From contig CAJUCE010000010.1 of NCBI GenBank assembly GCA_910584865.1, positions 30,255 through 94,254 of the forward strand: DNA of 64,000 nucleotides, written 5' to 3'. Origin of the DNA: an uncultured Acetatifactor sp. Lineage in GTDB: Bacteria; Bacillota; Clostridia; Lachnospirales; Lachnospiraceae. Positions within the stretch are counted from its first letter, which is position 1. Each line of letters begins with the position of its first letter. Below are positions 41,999 through 52,000 of this stretch, in pieces. The translations under genes were made by a program, and so were the position numbers. A model generated the notes under the pieces. The model was not told the origin of the DNA. It saw nothing but the letters and a program-made list of their open reading frames with translations, and searched no databases.

Positions 41999-43070
41999 GT
42001 TTTGGAATTTCGTTCCGGGAACCGACACAAAACCCCCGGAACTATTGCTGTACGGCCCTATAACCAGTCAAAAAAGCTGGTGGCAGGATACAGTGACCCC
42101 CGCCTGGTTCAACCAGGAACTGGCCGCCCTGGGAGACGTGGCAGAAATCATTGTCCGCATTAACAGCGGCGGCGGTGACGTGTTCGCCGCAAATGCCATT
42201 TACACCCGCCTGCGGGACCTGGACGCAAAGATCACCGTAAAAATAGACGGGTGGGCCGCCAGCGCCGCCACAATCATTGCCATGGCGGGCGATACTATAA
42301 AGATTGCGAAAAACGGACTCTTTATGGTCCACGATCCTGCTATGTCGGTATGGGACACATTTAAGGCGGAAGATTTCGAGAAGATGGCCCAGGAACTGCG
42401 GGTGATCAAGCAATCTATCATAAACACATACAGCATGAAGACGGGCAAAAAGCCGGAGGACATAGCGGAGATTATGACGGCGGAAACCTGGTGGACCGGT
42501 GACAAAGCTGTGGAAAACGGGTTCTGTGATGAACTGATGTTTACGGAAGCGAAGACGGTCATAGAGAACGCCAGCAAAGTGGTGGTCAATTCTGTGCCCA
42601 TGGATTTGACAGGGTTTCACACCCTGCCGGAAAAGTTGTTGTTAAACCGCCCAAACAATCCGGGCAGTTTGCAAAATAAAAATGAGATTAAAGGAGGAAA
42701 ACAGATGGAACCGAAAGAGACAATCAACACGGTTTCTGCCCTGGAAACTGCATACCCGGATTTGGTGGCCCAGATCAGAAACAGCGCCGCAGAGGGAGAG
42801 CGCAGCCGCATTAAATCCATTATGGACAGCGCCCCCAAAGGTTTTGAAAAGATCGTGGAAGACGCCATGTTCACGAACCCGGTTGACGCTGGCCAGGCGG
42901 CGCTGAATATCATCAAGGCCCAGAAGCAGGCGGGAATACAGGCATGGAGCGGCATGGAGAATGACGCCCAGGCGTCACACATTTCTGACGTGGAGCCTGG
43001 CAGCACGCAGATGGGCGGCGGCAGTGACGGAAAGAGCGTCTATGACCGTGCCATTGACGAAGTTCTGTAA
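41934..43070 (+). CDS. ClpP-like head maturation protease fused to a scaffold-like tail
   Basis: 378 residues from TTG 41934 (AAAGGAGGT 8 bases upstream). The ClpP-type domain (about residues 30-215) has RINSGGGDVFAANAIYTRL, the nucleophile Ser in GWAASAATIIAMAGD and the His in LFMVHDPAM. A C-terminal segment beginning METKETI-like at residue 258 (MEPKETINTVSALETAYPDL) may be a scaffold, with its own GGAGG and ATG (42704) that could give a separate internal product as in lambda C/Nu3. Confidence 0.85.
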   Translation: MPQNRNQPRQQGQNPLGETENKFWNFVPGTDTKPPELLLYGPITSQKSWWQDTVTPAWFNQELAALGDVAEIIVRINSGGGDVFAANAIYTRLRDLDAKITVKIDGWAASAATIIAMAGDTIKIAKNGLFMVHDPAMSVWDTFKAEDFEKMAQELRVIKQSIINTYSMKTGKKPEDIAEIMTAETWWTGDKAVENGFCDELMFTEAKTVIENASKVVVNSVPMDLTGFHTLPEKLLLNRPNNPGSLQNKNEIKGGKQMEPKETINTVSALETAYPDLVAQIRNSAAEGERSRIKSIMDSAPKGFEKIVEDAMFTNPVDAGQAALNIIKAQKQAGIQAWSGMENDAQASHISDVEPGSTQMGGGSDGKSVYDRAIDEVL

Positions 43071-43102
43071 AAGCAGACAGCAAGAGAAGGGAGGAAAAAG
43101 AC

Positions 43103-43441
43103 GTGGCAAATTTAGTGGAAAAAAGAAGTTTCACCCCCCAGAAGTTTTATGCCGGGGAATTTCCTGTGGTGAGAGACACGGGGACGGCAGGGGCGGCGAT
43201 TGCCCAGTATGACATGATCATGACGGTTACGGACGAAGAGGCCGGGACCGTGACGCTACAGCCCGCAACCACGGCAGGCATTGACAACGTGGTGGGCATT
43301 GCTATCACTGCGGCGGCGAAAGATGAACCTGTGGTGTATATCATGACCGGGGAAGTCTTTGCGGACGCCGTGAACATGGGAGACATTGACGCCGCAGCGG
43401 CAAAGACGGCGCTTAGAAAATTGTGCATTTTCCTGGTGTAA
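43103..43441 (+). CDS. Head decoration protein (gpD/DUF2190-like)
   Basis: 112 residues from GTG 43103 (GAAGGGAGG upstream). The sequence GTAGAAIAQYDMIMTVTDEE and ATTAGIDNVVGIAITAAAKD is a beta-rich capsid-stabilising pattern. It lies exactly between protease and major capsid genes, the gpD position in lambda. It would bind the expanded capsid surface. Confidence 0.75.
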   Translation: MANLVEKRSFTPQKFYAGEFPVVRDTGTAGAAIAQYDMIMTVTDEEAGTVTLQPATTAGIDNVVGIAITAAAKDEPVVYIMTGEVFADAVNMGDIDAAAAKTALRKLCIFLV

Positions 43442-43475
43442 ATCGGGGAAATCAAGGCAAGAAGGAGGAATGAAA

Positions 43476-44537
43476 ATGCCGAATACAGTAAGTATTTATG
43501 AACCCAGAACTATGATGGGCGTTATCAAGAAACTGCCGCCCGTCCACACCTTTTTCCGGGACACGTTCTTTCACAATGTTAAAACGTTTGTGACGGAAAA
43601 GGTGGATATTGATTTTTGGAAAGGCAACAGGGCAATGGCCCCGTTTGTGAGCCGCATGGTAGGCGGGCAGATCATGCCCGGCAGCGGATACGAGACGGAC
43701 AGCTACACCCCGCCGCTGATCGCTCCCGATAAAGTCACCACGATTGACGACATTATCAACAGGCAGCCCGGTGAAAACCTGTATTCCGAAAGGACCCCCG
43801 CACAACGGGCAATTATCAAAATGCGTGATGATTTCACAGAACTGCGGGACGGCATTATCCGCCGTGAAGAGTGGATGTGCGCCCAGACCATGCTGGGCGG
43901 AAAGATCATGGTAGTGGGCAAGGGAGTGGCGGACGTGATTGATTTTGGTTTCACAAACAAGATTGACATTTCCAAAGACACAAAGCAGAAATGGAAAGGC
44001 GGAACCGCCCAGAGCAAGTATGACAACCTGGTGGAATGGCATGAGCGTGTACAGAAGGAAGGCTTTACAAACTGCAATGTCTGTATCATGGCTTCCGACG
44101 TGGCGGCGGAGTTCATCAAGGACGAAAGTATCCAGAAAATGCTGGACGTGAAAAATTACGCCCTGGCGGTGATCAGACCCGAAAAGAAGGAAAACAATGT
44201 CACCTACATAGGGACCATTCATGAACTGGGCCTGGACATTTACAAGTACAATGAATGGTATCTGGATAACTGGACGAACCCCGCAAAACCCGTACAGCTT
44301 CCCATGGTTCCTTCCGGTACCCTGTTACTGGCCAGCACAAATGCCAGGTATTCCAGGCTTTACGGCGCTATCAACAGACTGGACCAGAAGACGGAAAAGT
44401 GGGAGACGGTGGAAGGAACCCTGGTGCCGGATACCTTTATCAAGAAGCGCCCGGACCGCCGTTTCCTGTCCCTGCAATCCGCCCCTATCCCTGTGCCGCA
44501 TGAGGTGGACAGCTGGCTGGTGGCAAAGGTATTCTGA
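43476..44537 (+). CDS. Major capsid protein, lambda gpE family
   Basis: 353 residues from ATG 43476 (AAGGAGG 7 bases upstream). IYEPRTMMGVIKKLPPVHTF, FFHNVKTFVTEKVDIDFWKG and MAPFVSRMVGGQIMPGSGYE are hallmark gpE segments, and the C-terminus SLQSAPIPVPHEVDSWLVAKV fits the family. It forms the icosahedral shell (HK97 fold). Its stop overlaps the next start. Confidence 0.9.
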   Translation: MPNTVSIYEPRTMMGVIKKLPPVHTFFRDTFFHNVKTFVTEKVDIDFWKGNRAMAPFVSRMVGGQIMPGSGYETDSYTPPLIAPDKVTTIDDIINRQPGENLYSERTPAQRAIIKMRDDFTELRDGIIRREEWMCAQTMLGGKIMVVGKGVADVIDFGFTNKIDISKDTKQKWKGGTAQSKYDNLVEWHERVQKEGFTNCNVCIMASDVAAEFIKDESIQKMLDVKNYALAVIRPEKKENNVTYIGTIHELGLDIYKYNEWYLDNWTNPAKPVQLPMVPSGTLLLASTNARYSRLYGAINRLDQKTEKWETVEGTLVPDTFIKKRPDRRFLSLQSAPIPVPHEVDSWLVAKVF

Positions 44538-44881
44538 TGGATTTCAAGGCCCAGTGTGACGCCGATATGGCGGTATTCCACAACAGCGCCGAATTTGCCA
44601 CGGTGGCGGGTTTCTGGTATGACAGGGCATGGCATGAAGCCCCCGCCGTGCTGGACCATGAGGCGGCAGCAGAGCGCCAGAGGAAAAGCAGCGACAATGC
44701 CCCAGGGGTTTCCGAACTGGAAGCCCTGGTTTATGTGGCGCATAAGGATTTAGGATTTATCCCGGAAAGGAACCATGAGTTTGCCATAAAGGTGGCGGGA
44801 GTCACCCAGGAATACAATATCTTAAAAGTGGACTATGAGGACGGGGAAATCATACTGGAACTGGGGGCGTATATGGAATGA
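44537..44881 (+). CDS. Head-tail connector (gpFII/stopper-like)
   Basis: 114 residues, ATG overlapping the capsid stop (TGATGG). It is a mixed alpha/beta protein; the end ITQEYNILKVDYEDGEIIL (VTQ in the sequence) resembles head-completion proteins. It is in the position of lambda FI/FII between capsid and gpZ genes and overlaps gpZ by 4 bases. Confidence 0.65.
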   Translation: MDFKAQCDADMAVFHNSAEFATVAGFWYDRAWHEAPAVLDHEAAAERQRKSSDNAPGVSELEALVYVAHKDLGFIPERNHEFAIKVAGVTQEYNILKVDYEDGEIILELGAYME

Positions 44882-45450
44882 ATGGCGTGGGAATAGAAAT
44901 CAGTGCGGAAACCATGGAACGGGTGCAGACATTGCTGGCAAATATCCCCAAAGGGGCGGAAAGGGCGTACATGAACGCCATAAACAGGGGCCTGTCCCGT
45001 GTAAAGACTGCCGCCTGGCAGGGGATAAAGCAGGTATACACCGTACAGGCTGCCGCTTTGAATGCGGCTACAAATACCAGGATACAGAAAGCCAGCACGG
45101 GAAACCTTGCGGGCTTTGTTCGTTTTGCCGGGTATAAAATCCCCCTGTACAAGTTCAAGGTATCCCCCAAACAGCCGGGCGGAAAGAAGCTGGTCCGTGC
45201 CAGCGTCAAGAAAGGCGGGGGCGCTACATTTGAAAGCGCCTTTATTGCCGCCATGAAAAGCGGCCATATAGGCGTATTCGAGAGGGAAGGCAGAAAGCGC
45301 CTGCCCGTATCGGAACTTATGGGGCTTTCCGCCGCCCAGATGGCAGGGGAAGAAACAGTGTCCAGGCAGGTGCAGGAAGAGGCGCAGCGGCTTGTAAATG
45401 AACGCCTGGAACATGAAATAGACAGGCTGCTGAATGGATACGGGGGGTAA
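44878..45450 (+). CDS. Minor tail protein gpZ-like (tail completion)
   Basis: 190 residues. LLANIPKGAERAYMNAINRG, LSRVKTAAWQGIKQVYTVQ and IGVFEREGRKRLPVSELMGL are characteristic of prophage minor tail protein Z (HK97 gp10-like). It would act at the neck to complete the tail end. ATGA overlap with the preceding connector gene. Confidence 0.85.
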   Translation: MNGVGIEISAETMERVQTLLANIPKGAERAYMNAINRGLSRVKTAAWQGIKQVYTVQAAALNAATNTRIQKASTGNLAGFVRFAGYKIPLYKFKVSPKQPGGKKLVRASVKKGGGATFESAFIAAMKSGHIGVFEREGRKRLPVSELMGLSAAQMAGEETVSRQVQEEAQRLVNERLEHEIDRLLNGYGG

Positions 45451-45452
45451 AG

Positions 45453-45938
45453 ATGACACCTATTGTATTACTTGACAATCTGGCAGAGTTCGTGAAGGAA
45501 AAAACGGCGGATATAATCCTACAGGTGCGAGTACAGCCGGGGGAAGAGGGAAAGGAACGGGCGGCGGAAGTCCACAGAATGCGCCTGCCGAAGAAAGAGG
45601 ACAGCACGCAGCGCATACCGTACATTCTCTTGCAGATCATAACCGGCAAGGACGGCAAGAACGAGCATAACCAGCCGGAAAGCACATGCCAGATCAGAAT
45701 AGTGGTGGCTACTTATGCAGAGGACCAGGGCGTGGGCAGCTATGACGTTCTGAATGTGATCATGAGATTGCGCACGGAATTGGAAAGAAACAGGATACTG
45801 GCGGAACAATTCACCCTACAGGACCCGCTGGAATATCTGATCTATCCAGACGATTACACCCCGTATTATTTCGGGGAGATGATGACGAACTGGTCCATAC
45901 CAGAAATCAAACAGGAGGTTGAAGAAATATGGCAGTAA
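45453..45938 (+). CDS. Tail terminator/completion protein candidate
   Basis: 161 residues, following gpZ by two bases. The alpha/beta pattern (LLDNLAEFVKEKTADIILQV, QIRIVVATYAEDQGVGSYDV, LNVIMRLRTELERN) and the position match tail terminator (gpU-like) proteins of siphoviruses and myoviruses. Its end overlaps the next gene by 10 bases. The family call is structural inference. Confidence 0.55.
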   Translation: MTPIVLLDNLAEFVKEKTADIILQVRVQPGEEGKERAAEVHRMRLPKKEDSTQRIPYILLQIITGKDGKNEHNQPESTCQIRIVVATYAEDQGVGSYDVLNVIMRLRTELERNRILAEQFTLQDPLEYLIYPDDYTPYYFGEMMTNWSIPEIKQEVEEIWQ

Positions 45939-46351
45939 AAAGCGCAAAGAAAGCCATAGAGGCAGCAGGGCTTCCCACGGGAACCCTGGAAGAGGCCCAG
46001 GAAGGCCCCCAGGAGGGCCAGGGAGCGCCGGAAAAGGAAGAGGCGGGGGAAAATACCCAGGAGCCGGAAAAACCCCAGGAAAAGCCCCAGGAGGGGCGGG
46101 AAACGCTGGTGTATGTGGGGCCGTCCCTGCCCAGGGGAATGCTGAAGCAGAACAGCATTTTTGTGGGGACCAGGGAAGAGGTTGAAAAGAGCCTGGAAGA
46201 GGCCATAAAAAAGTACCCCATGGCCAAAAACATGCTGGTGCCCGTGTCGAAACTGGCGGAAGCGAAAGTTAAGATCGCCAGTAAAGGGAATATCCTGCAC
46301 AAATACTATGCGGACATTGTTTCGCTGATCGGTGCGGAATTTAAAGAGTGA
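45929..46351 (+). CDS. Tail-region protein with acidic Gln/Glu/Pro linker
   Basis: 140 residues. A Lys/Ala start (MAVKSAKKAIEAAG) is followed by a Glu/Gln/Pro-rich stretch (about residues 20-58), then a folded end (LVYVGPSLPRGMLKQNSIFV, KKYPMAKNMLVPVSKLAEA). The stretch at 46037-46093 is almost identical at DNA level to part of the ParB linker. Located before the sheath; short proteins here often assist tail assembly. The function is unknown. Confidence 0.6.
   Translation: MAVKSAKKAIEAAGLPTGTLEEAQEGPQEGQGAPEKEEAGENTQEPEKPQEKPQEGRETLVYVGPSLPRGMLKQNSIFVGTREEVEKSLEEAIKKYPMAKNMLVPVSKLAEAKVKIASKGNILHKYYADIVSLIGAEFKE
46037..46093 (+). repeat. Second copy of the 57-bp segment shared with parB
   Basis: It matches 34800-34856 at 55 of 57 bases and encodes the same peptide in the same frame, 11 kb from the first copy. 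Confidence 0.85.
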
Positions 46352-46383
46352 CAGAAAGAGAAGAGAAAAGGAGGTAAAGAAAA

Positions 46384-47814
46384 ATGGCAGTAACGCATGG
46401 CATTAACACAAGCAAAAAGGCCACAAGCGTTTCCGTCCCCGTCACCGTGGCTTCCGGCGTCCACTTTGTTGTGGGCACGGCTCCCGTGCAGATGGTGGGC
46501 GGGAAAGTCAACGAAGTGGTCATGTTGAACAGCTATGAAGAGGCGGTACAGCTGCTGGGGTATTCTGATGACTGGCAGAAATACAGCCTCTGCATGGAAG
46601 TGTATTCCGCATTCATGCTGTATAAGATCGCCCCTGTCTTTGTGGTGAACATACTGGACCCGGCAAAGCATAGGACGGAGGAAAAGGCCGTAACCTGCAC
46701 CCCCGTGGAAAACCGGGTGGAACTGCCCCTGGAAGTGATTGCGGACAGCGTAAAGGTGGAAAGCAAGACAAGGGGGGAGGATTTCGAGGTATTTTATACA
46801 GACACCGCCTGCATAGTGGAGTTTACCACGGATACCACCGGGGAAGTAAAGGTGTCCAGCATGTCCGTGGACCCGTCCCAGGTGACGAAACGTGACGTGA
46901 TCGGCGGGCATGACGTGACCACCCATGCCATAACGGGGCTGGAACTGATTGACAGCACTTTCCCGAAGTACACCATAGCTCCGGATTTGATCGTGTGTCC
47001 GAATTGGTCACATGACCCCGAAGTTGCGGCGGTTATGTCCGCAAAAGGGGAGAATATCAACGGTGTATTTCCCGCCATGGCCATGATTGACCTGGCAAGC
47101 ACGGACAATGACGGCGCAACGTATTACACGGACGCCCCGGCACTGAAAAAGCGCAACAATTTCAGCAAGACTAACCAGATCGTATGCTGGCCCAAAGTGG
47201 CGCTGTCCGAAAAGATTTTTGATTTTTCCGTCCAGCTGGCCGGGTCCATGACGGCTACAGACAACAACGGTGATCTGGGAGGCGGGACGCCCTGCGAAAG
47301 CGCTTCCAACAAGTCTTTACAGGCGGACAGCACGGTCCTGGCAAACGGCAAGGAAGTCACCCTGGACGTGCAGCAGGGGAACTATCTGAATGACAACGGG
47401 ATTGTGACCGGATTGAATTTTTACAACGGTTTCGTATCCTGGGGGAACTATACGGCATGTTTCCCGGCAAACACGGACCCGGTTGATTATTTTTACTGTA
47501 TTAACCGTATGTTCCGCTGGGTGGCAAAAACGGTGGTGCTTTCCCACTGGAACTATGTGGACCGCAGCATGAAGCGCCGCCTGTTAGACGCTATTTTACA
47601 GGGCGTCAATAACTGGCTGAACGGATTGACGGCAGAGGAAAAAATACTGGGCGGGCGTGTGGAAATGCTGGAAAGTGAGAACCCCTTGACCGCCCTTATG
47701 GCCGGACGTGCAAAATTCCATGCCTATCTGACCCCGCCCGCCCCTTTACAGCAAATGGACTGGGTGCTGGAATATGACACGTCTTATCTGACTGCCGCCC
47801 TTAAGGTGGCATAA
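46384..47814 (+). CDS. Contractile tail sheath protein
   Basis: 476 residues. The N-terminal MAVTHGINTSKKATSVSVPV and TAPVQMVGGKVNEVV, the insertion domain, and the C-terminal core NRMFRWVAKTVVLSHWNYVD, RRLLDAILQGVNNWLNGLTA are typical of phage sheath (P2 FI/XkdK-like) proteins. It defines the phage as a myovirus. GGAGG stands 8 bases before the start. Confidence 0.9.
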   Translation: MAVTHGINTSKKATSVSVPVTVASGVHFVVGTAPVQMVGGKVNEVVMLNSYEEAVQLLGYSDDWQKYSLCMEVYSAFMLYKIAPVFVVNILDPAKHRTEEKAVTCTPVENRVELPLEVIADSVKVESKTRGEDFEVFYTDTACIVEFTTDTTGEVKVSSMSVDPSQVTKRDVIGGHDVTTHAITGLELIDSTFPKYTIAPDLIVCPNWSHDPEVAAVMSAKGENINGVFPAMAMIDLASTDNDGATYYTDAPALKKRNNFSKTNQIVCWPKVALSEKIFDFSVQLAGSMTATDNNGDLGGGTPCESASNKSLQADSTVLANGKEVTLDVQQGNYLNDNGIVTGLNFYNGFVSWGNYTACFPANTDPVDYFYCINRMFRWVAKTVVLSHWNYVDRSMKRRLLDAILQGVNNWLNGLTAEEKILGGRVEMLESENPLTALMAGRAKFHAYLTPPAPLQQMDWVLEYDTSYLTAALKVA

Positions 47815-47844
47815 AAAGAACAGGGGAAAGGAGGAAAAAGATAT

Positions 47845-48354
47845 ATGGACCAGATGGTGACAAACTTTGCGGTTTACGAGGACGCCACGGAGTACCTGGG
47901 TCTTGCGGAAGTTGAGTTCCCGGAGATCGGGTTTCTGACCGAAGAGATCAGCGGGGCCGGAATGTCGGGGAAAATCGAGGCGATTGTGATCGGGCACCTG
48001 GAAGCAATGACAGTGACATATAGCTTCAATACGGTTTCTGACGCCGCTATCAAGCTGACGGAACCCCGTGTGCATAACATTGACTGCCGGGTGGCGCAGC
48101 AGTTGCAGGATAAAAGAAGCGGGAAGATCAGCCAGGAAAGCGTCAAGCATATCATGCGGACCATGCCGAAGAAATTCAAGCCCGGCAAGGGGGCGATTGC
48201 AACCCCGGCAGAAGCAAGCGGAGAACACGCTTGCTATTATTATGCCATGTACAAAAACGGCGTAAGGAAAATCGAACTGGACCCCGTGAATTTTATCTGT
48301 TTCATTAACGGGGTGGATTACCTGGAAGCTGTGAGACGTGCGTTAGGAAAGTAA
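47845..48354 (+). CDS. Tail tube protein (P2 FII family)
   Basis: 169 residues. FAVYEDATEYLGLAEVEFPE, TEEISGAGMSGKIEAIVIGH and NGVRKIELDPVNFICFINGV match the contractile tail major tube family. It polymerises inside the sheath. It is followed by a strong terminator that separates the abundant sheath/tube messages from the later tail genes. Confidence 0.9.
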   Translation: MDQMVTNFAVYEDATEYLGLAEVEFPEIGFLTEEISGAGMSGKIEAIVIGHLEAMTVTYSFNTVSDAAIKLTEPRVHNIDCRVAQQLQDKRSGKISQESVKHIMRTMPKKFKPGKGAIATPAEASGEHACYYYAMYKNGVRKIELDPVNFICFINGVDYLEAVRRALGK

Positions 48355-48375
48355 ACCAGGAGGCAGCAGGACACG

Positions 48376-48402
48376 GCCAGCGGCAGAACGCCGCTGGCTT
48401 TT
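48376..48402 (+). terminator. Terminator after the tail tube gene
   Basis: GCCAGCGGC-AGAAC-GCCGCTGGC is a perfect 9-bp stem with a 5-nt loop followed by TTTT. Partial termination here would lower expression of tape measure and baseplate genes. Confidence 0.85.
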
Positions 48403-48433
48403 CACACTATAACCATAAACAGGAGGAATGAAG

Positions 48434-48850
48434 ATGGATAACATGCAGGTACAGGGAACCCCCATGGGACAGGAAGAGCAGGCGGAGCAGGAAGAGATCA
48501 AAAAGGCCCAGGCAGCGGGCGCGGTGGATTTCAACAAGAAGGCGGAACCCGAAAAGTCGCTGAACTATACCCACAAGTTTGCGAAACCCACGGAGATCAT
48601 GGGAAGGAAGTATGAAAGTCTCACGTTCTACTTTGAGGAATTGACGGGTGATGACGTGGAGAACGTGGAACTGGAATTGCAGCAGCGCAACATTGTGGTT
48701 CTGTCTGCGGAAGTGTCTTCCGCCTTCCAGTCTGCGATTGCCGCAAAAGCGGCGCATATGGCGTCTGATGAAATCCGGCGTCTGCCCCTGCGGGACTATA
48801 TGAAGATCAAGAACGCCGCAAGAAATTTTTTGGTGGCTGTGGGCTACTAA
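48434..48850 (+). CDS. Tail assembly chaperone (gpE-like, upstream frame)
   Basis: 138 residues from ATG 48434 (AGGAGGAATGAAG upstream). The N-terminus is Gln/Glu-rich, then YESLTFYFEELTGDDVENVE and RRLPLRDYMKIKNAARNFLV, as in gpE/gpG chaperones of long-tailed phages. A slippery T-TTT-TTG (48826-48832) near its end leads to a -1 frame extension. Both products coat the tape measure during tail assembly. Confidence 0.85.
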   Translation: MDNMQVQGTPMGQEEQAEQEEIKKAQAAGAVDFNKKAEPEKSLNYTHKFAKPTEIMGRKYESLTFYFEELTGDDVENVELELQQRNIVVLSAEVSSAFQSAIAAKAAHMASDEIRRLPLRDYMKIKNAARNFLVAVGY

Positions 48851-49020
48851 AGACAGAGCGGCCCGCAAATTTTCTGCGAAAACAATCGTATAGGTTAGCA
48901 AGGCTTTCTTATACACCTGTAGATTACTGGTTAAATCTGCCCCTTAAGCGCTTTTTTGCATGGATTGACAGTGTAAACGAAGTGACGAAAGAGGACGCAG
49001 AGCGGCAGGACCAGAAGTAA
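48826..49020 (+). CDS. Frameshift extension of the tail chaperone (E' part)
   Basis: The -1 frame is open from the slippery heptamer to a TAA at 49018-49020 and encodes SYRLARLSYTPVDYWLNLPL, then KRFFAWIDSVNEVTKEDAE, the typical (Y/L)-x-x-(T/P)-Y-W-x-x-LPL pattern of P2 E' and lambda GT extensions. It has no start codon or ribosome binding site of its own, so it is made only as the E-E' fusion. Confidence 0.85.
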   Translation, partial: FFGGCGLLKTERPANFLRKQSYRLARLSYTPVDYWLNLPLKRFFAWIDSVNEVTKEDAERQDQK

Positions 49021-49036
49021 GGGGGGTGGAAAGAAA

Positions 49037-52000
49037 GTGGCAGGGGTACAAAAGGAATTTGAATTGCTTTTTAAGCTGAAAGCAGCTATAGGGCCGAATT
49101 TTAGTAGCACGTTTAAAACGGCAGTTGATGCCCAGAAGAGGCTGGCAGACAGCACAAAGCAGATCAATTCCCTACAGTCTAAGGTTGACGGATACCAGAA
49201 AGCTAGCAGTGCCATTGAAAGAAACCAGGGGAAACTGTCACAGCTGACAGCGGAACATAACCGCCTGCAAGCAGAATTACAGGAGACAGTACAGAAGAAA
49301 AAAGCGCTGCAAAAAGCCATGGAAACCGCAGAGACAGAGGGAAACATTGAAGACTATAAACGTCTGCAAAGTGAACTTTCTGCAACGGAGCGGGAATATG
49401 ACAGGCTGAAAGAGAAGTCAAACGGGAACAAAAACCAGATACAACAGACCACTGCCACAATAGAACAGCAAAAAAAGGCACTTGACGAATTAGGTCAGGA
49501 ACTGCGGGAAGCCGGAGTAAACACGGATAATCTGGAAGGTGCAAATAAGCGTTTACAGAGTTCGTATGACAAACTAAAGTCATCACAGGAAAATCTGAAA
49601 CGCTTGAATGAAGAACAGACAAAGATTAAACAAAATATTTCTAGCACAAAGCTGCAACTGGCGGGAACAATAGGAGCCATTTCCACAGTGGCAGCAGCTT
49701 TCTATGCTGGACCTGCAAGAGCGGCGCAAAGCTATGAAACGGCGCTTGCGAAAGTGTCAACGATTGCGGACACCCAGGCGGTGCCGCTTGAAAAGTTCTC
49801 CCAGGAAATCCTGGCATTATCCAACAGCACGGGAGTGGCGGCCACGGCCATTGCGGAAGACGTTTACAACGCCATTTCTGCGGGCCAGGCGTCCGGGGAC
49901 GCCGTTAATTTCGTCACAAATTCCACCATGCTGGCAAAAGCCGGATTTGCGGAAACGTCACAGACGCTTGACGTACTTACCACCATTCTGAACGCTTACG
50001 GCATGTCTGCGGATAAGGTGGGAACGGTTAGTGACATGCTGGTCCAGATACAGAACAAAGGTAAAGTGACCGTGGGTGAATTGTCTTCCGTTATGGGCAA
50101 GATCATTCCCACGGCAAATTCCTATAACGTGTCCCTGGAACAGCTGGGCGCAACATACGCCATAATGACGTCAAAAGGTATTGCCGCAGCGGAAACCACC
50201 ACCTATGCAAACTCTATGCTGAATGAGATGGGGAAGAGCGGCACCACGGCAGACAAGGCCCTGCGGCAGGCAGCAGGCAAAGGCTTTGCTGATCTGATGG
50301 CCAGCGGCATGTCCCTGGGCGACGTTCTGGCAATCTTGCAGACGGAGGCGGAAAAGAGCGGCAAGACAATAGCTGACATGTTCGGCAGTGCGGAGGCCGG
50401 GAAGGCGGCAGTATCTTTGCTGTCCAACGGCGTGGACGGGTTCAACGCCAGCGTGGCGGACATGATCAACAGCACGGGCATGACCCAGAGCGCCTTTGAT
50501 AAGATGGCGGGCACCACGGAAAACAAGATGGCGAAGGCAAAGAACAGTATCACGAATTTGGGTATTGTTTTGGGCCAGAACCTTTTGCCCATTGTGGGGA
50601 ACGTGGCGGACAAGGTGGCCGTGCTGGTCACGAAGGTGGCCGAATTTGCCCAGGAAAACCCGAAGCTGGTTCAAACCGTCCTTAAGGTGGCGGCTGGCCT
50701 GGCGGCCTTCAAGATCGCCGGACTGGGCGCAAAGCTGGGTTTTCTGCACATTAAAAGCGGCTTCACCACCGCAAAGATCGTCCTGGAGACGTTCAAAAGC
50801 AAGGCGGCGCTTGCGCAAGTGGCAAGCGCCGGGCTGGTATCCAAACTAAGGGCAGCCGGAAGCGGTATCATGTCTATTTTCGGCGGCATGGGTTCCGGCC
50901 TGGGGAAAGTTGCGGGGCTGGTATTAAAGCCGTTTTCCCTGTTAGGCGGCAAGCTGGGCGGCATATTGTCCGGCCTGGGGTCGGTGATCGCCAAAAGCCC
51001 GCTGGGCAGCATAGGGAAATTTATTACTGCCGGATTTGGCAAGCTGGGCGGCGTGATTGCGCCCATAGGAAACATATTTAAAAAAGTCCTGGGGCCTATA
51101 GGGAAGATAGGAAGTTCCCTGCTGGGACCCCTGGGAGGAATAGCCGGGAAACTTTTCCCCGTGGTAGGCATTGTGACTGGCGTGATCACGGCAGTCCAGC
51201 TATTGCGGAACCACTTTGACGAAGTGCGGGCGGCAATAGGCCGGATATTTGGGGAAGGCGGCCTGGCGGTATTTGACAAGATCGTGGCCGTGGTTACAAC
51301 GGTAGGCGAAACGATCAAGGGGGTATTTTCAGACGGGAACCTGGGAGCGGCCAGGGATAAGATAGAGGAAATTTTCGGAGCAAAAGGGGCAGCGGTATTT
51401 GACAGTTTTATCAATGTCATAAATTCCGTAAGAAGCACCCTGTCCACGCTGGTGGGATTTATCACGGAACATATTGTGCCAGTCGCAGAACAGATACTGT
51501 CTGTGATCGTCACAAACGTGATACCCGGAATTTTAGGCGGGATACAGGCAGCGGCCCCGGTCATCATGCAGATCGTGCAGTCCATAGCGGATTTTATCGC
51601 AGGCATTATGCCGATTATTGGTGACTTTATCGCAGGCATTATGCCTGTGATCAGCGAGATCATCACCTTTATACAGACCTATGTACTCCCGGTTATCCAG
51701 GAAGTGTTTAACTTTATCGTGGCGGAAGTCCTGCCCTTTATTGTGCAGGGTATCCAGACGCTGGGGTCCATCATTACCACGGTTCTTTCCGCAGTGCTGC
51801 CCGTGGTCCAGACGGTTTTTCAGACCATATGGTCCATCATACAGCCGATTATGCAGCAGATACTGACGGTAGTACAGGCGGTTCTTCCGGCGGTTTTGTC
51901 AATTTTCCAAAACGTGTTTAACACAATCGGAAGCATTATCAGTGCAGTGCAGCAGGTTCTGGGCGGGATTATCCAGTTTATAACTGGCGTATTCACGGGA

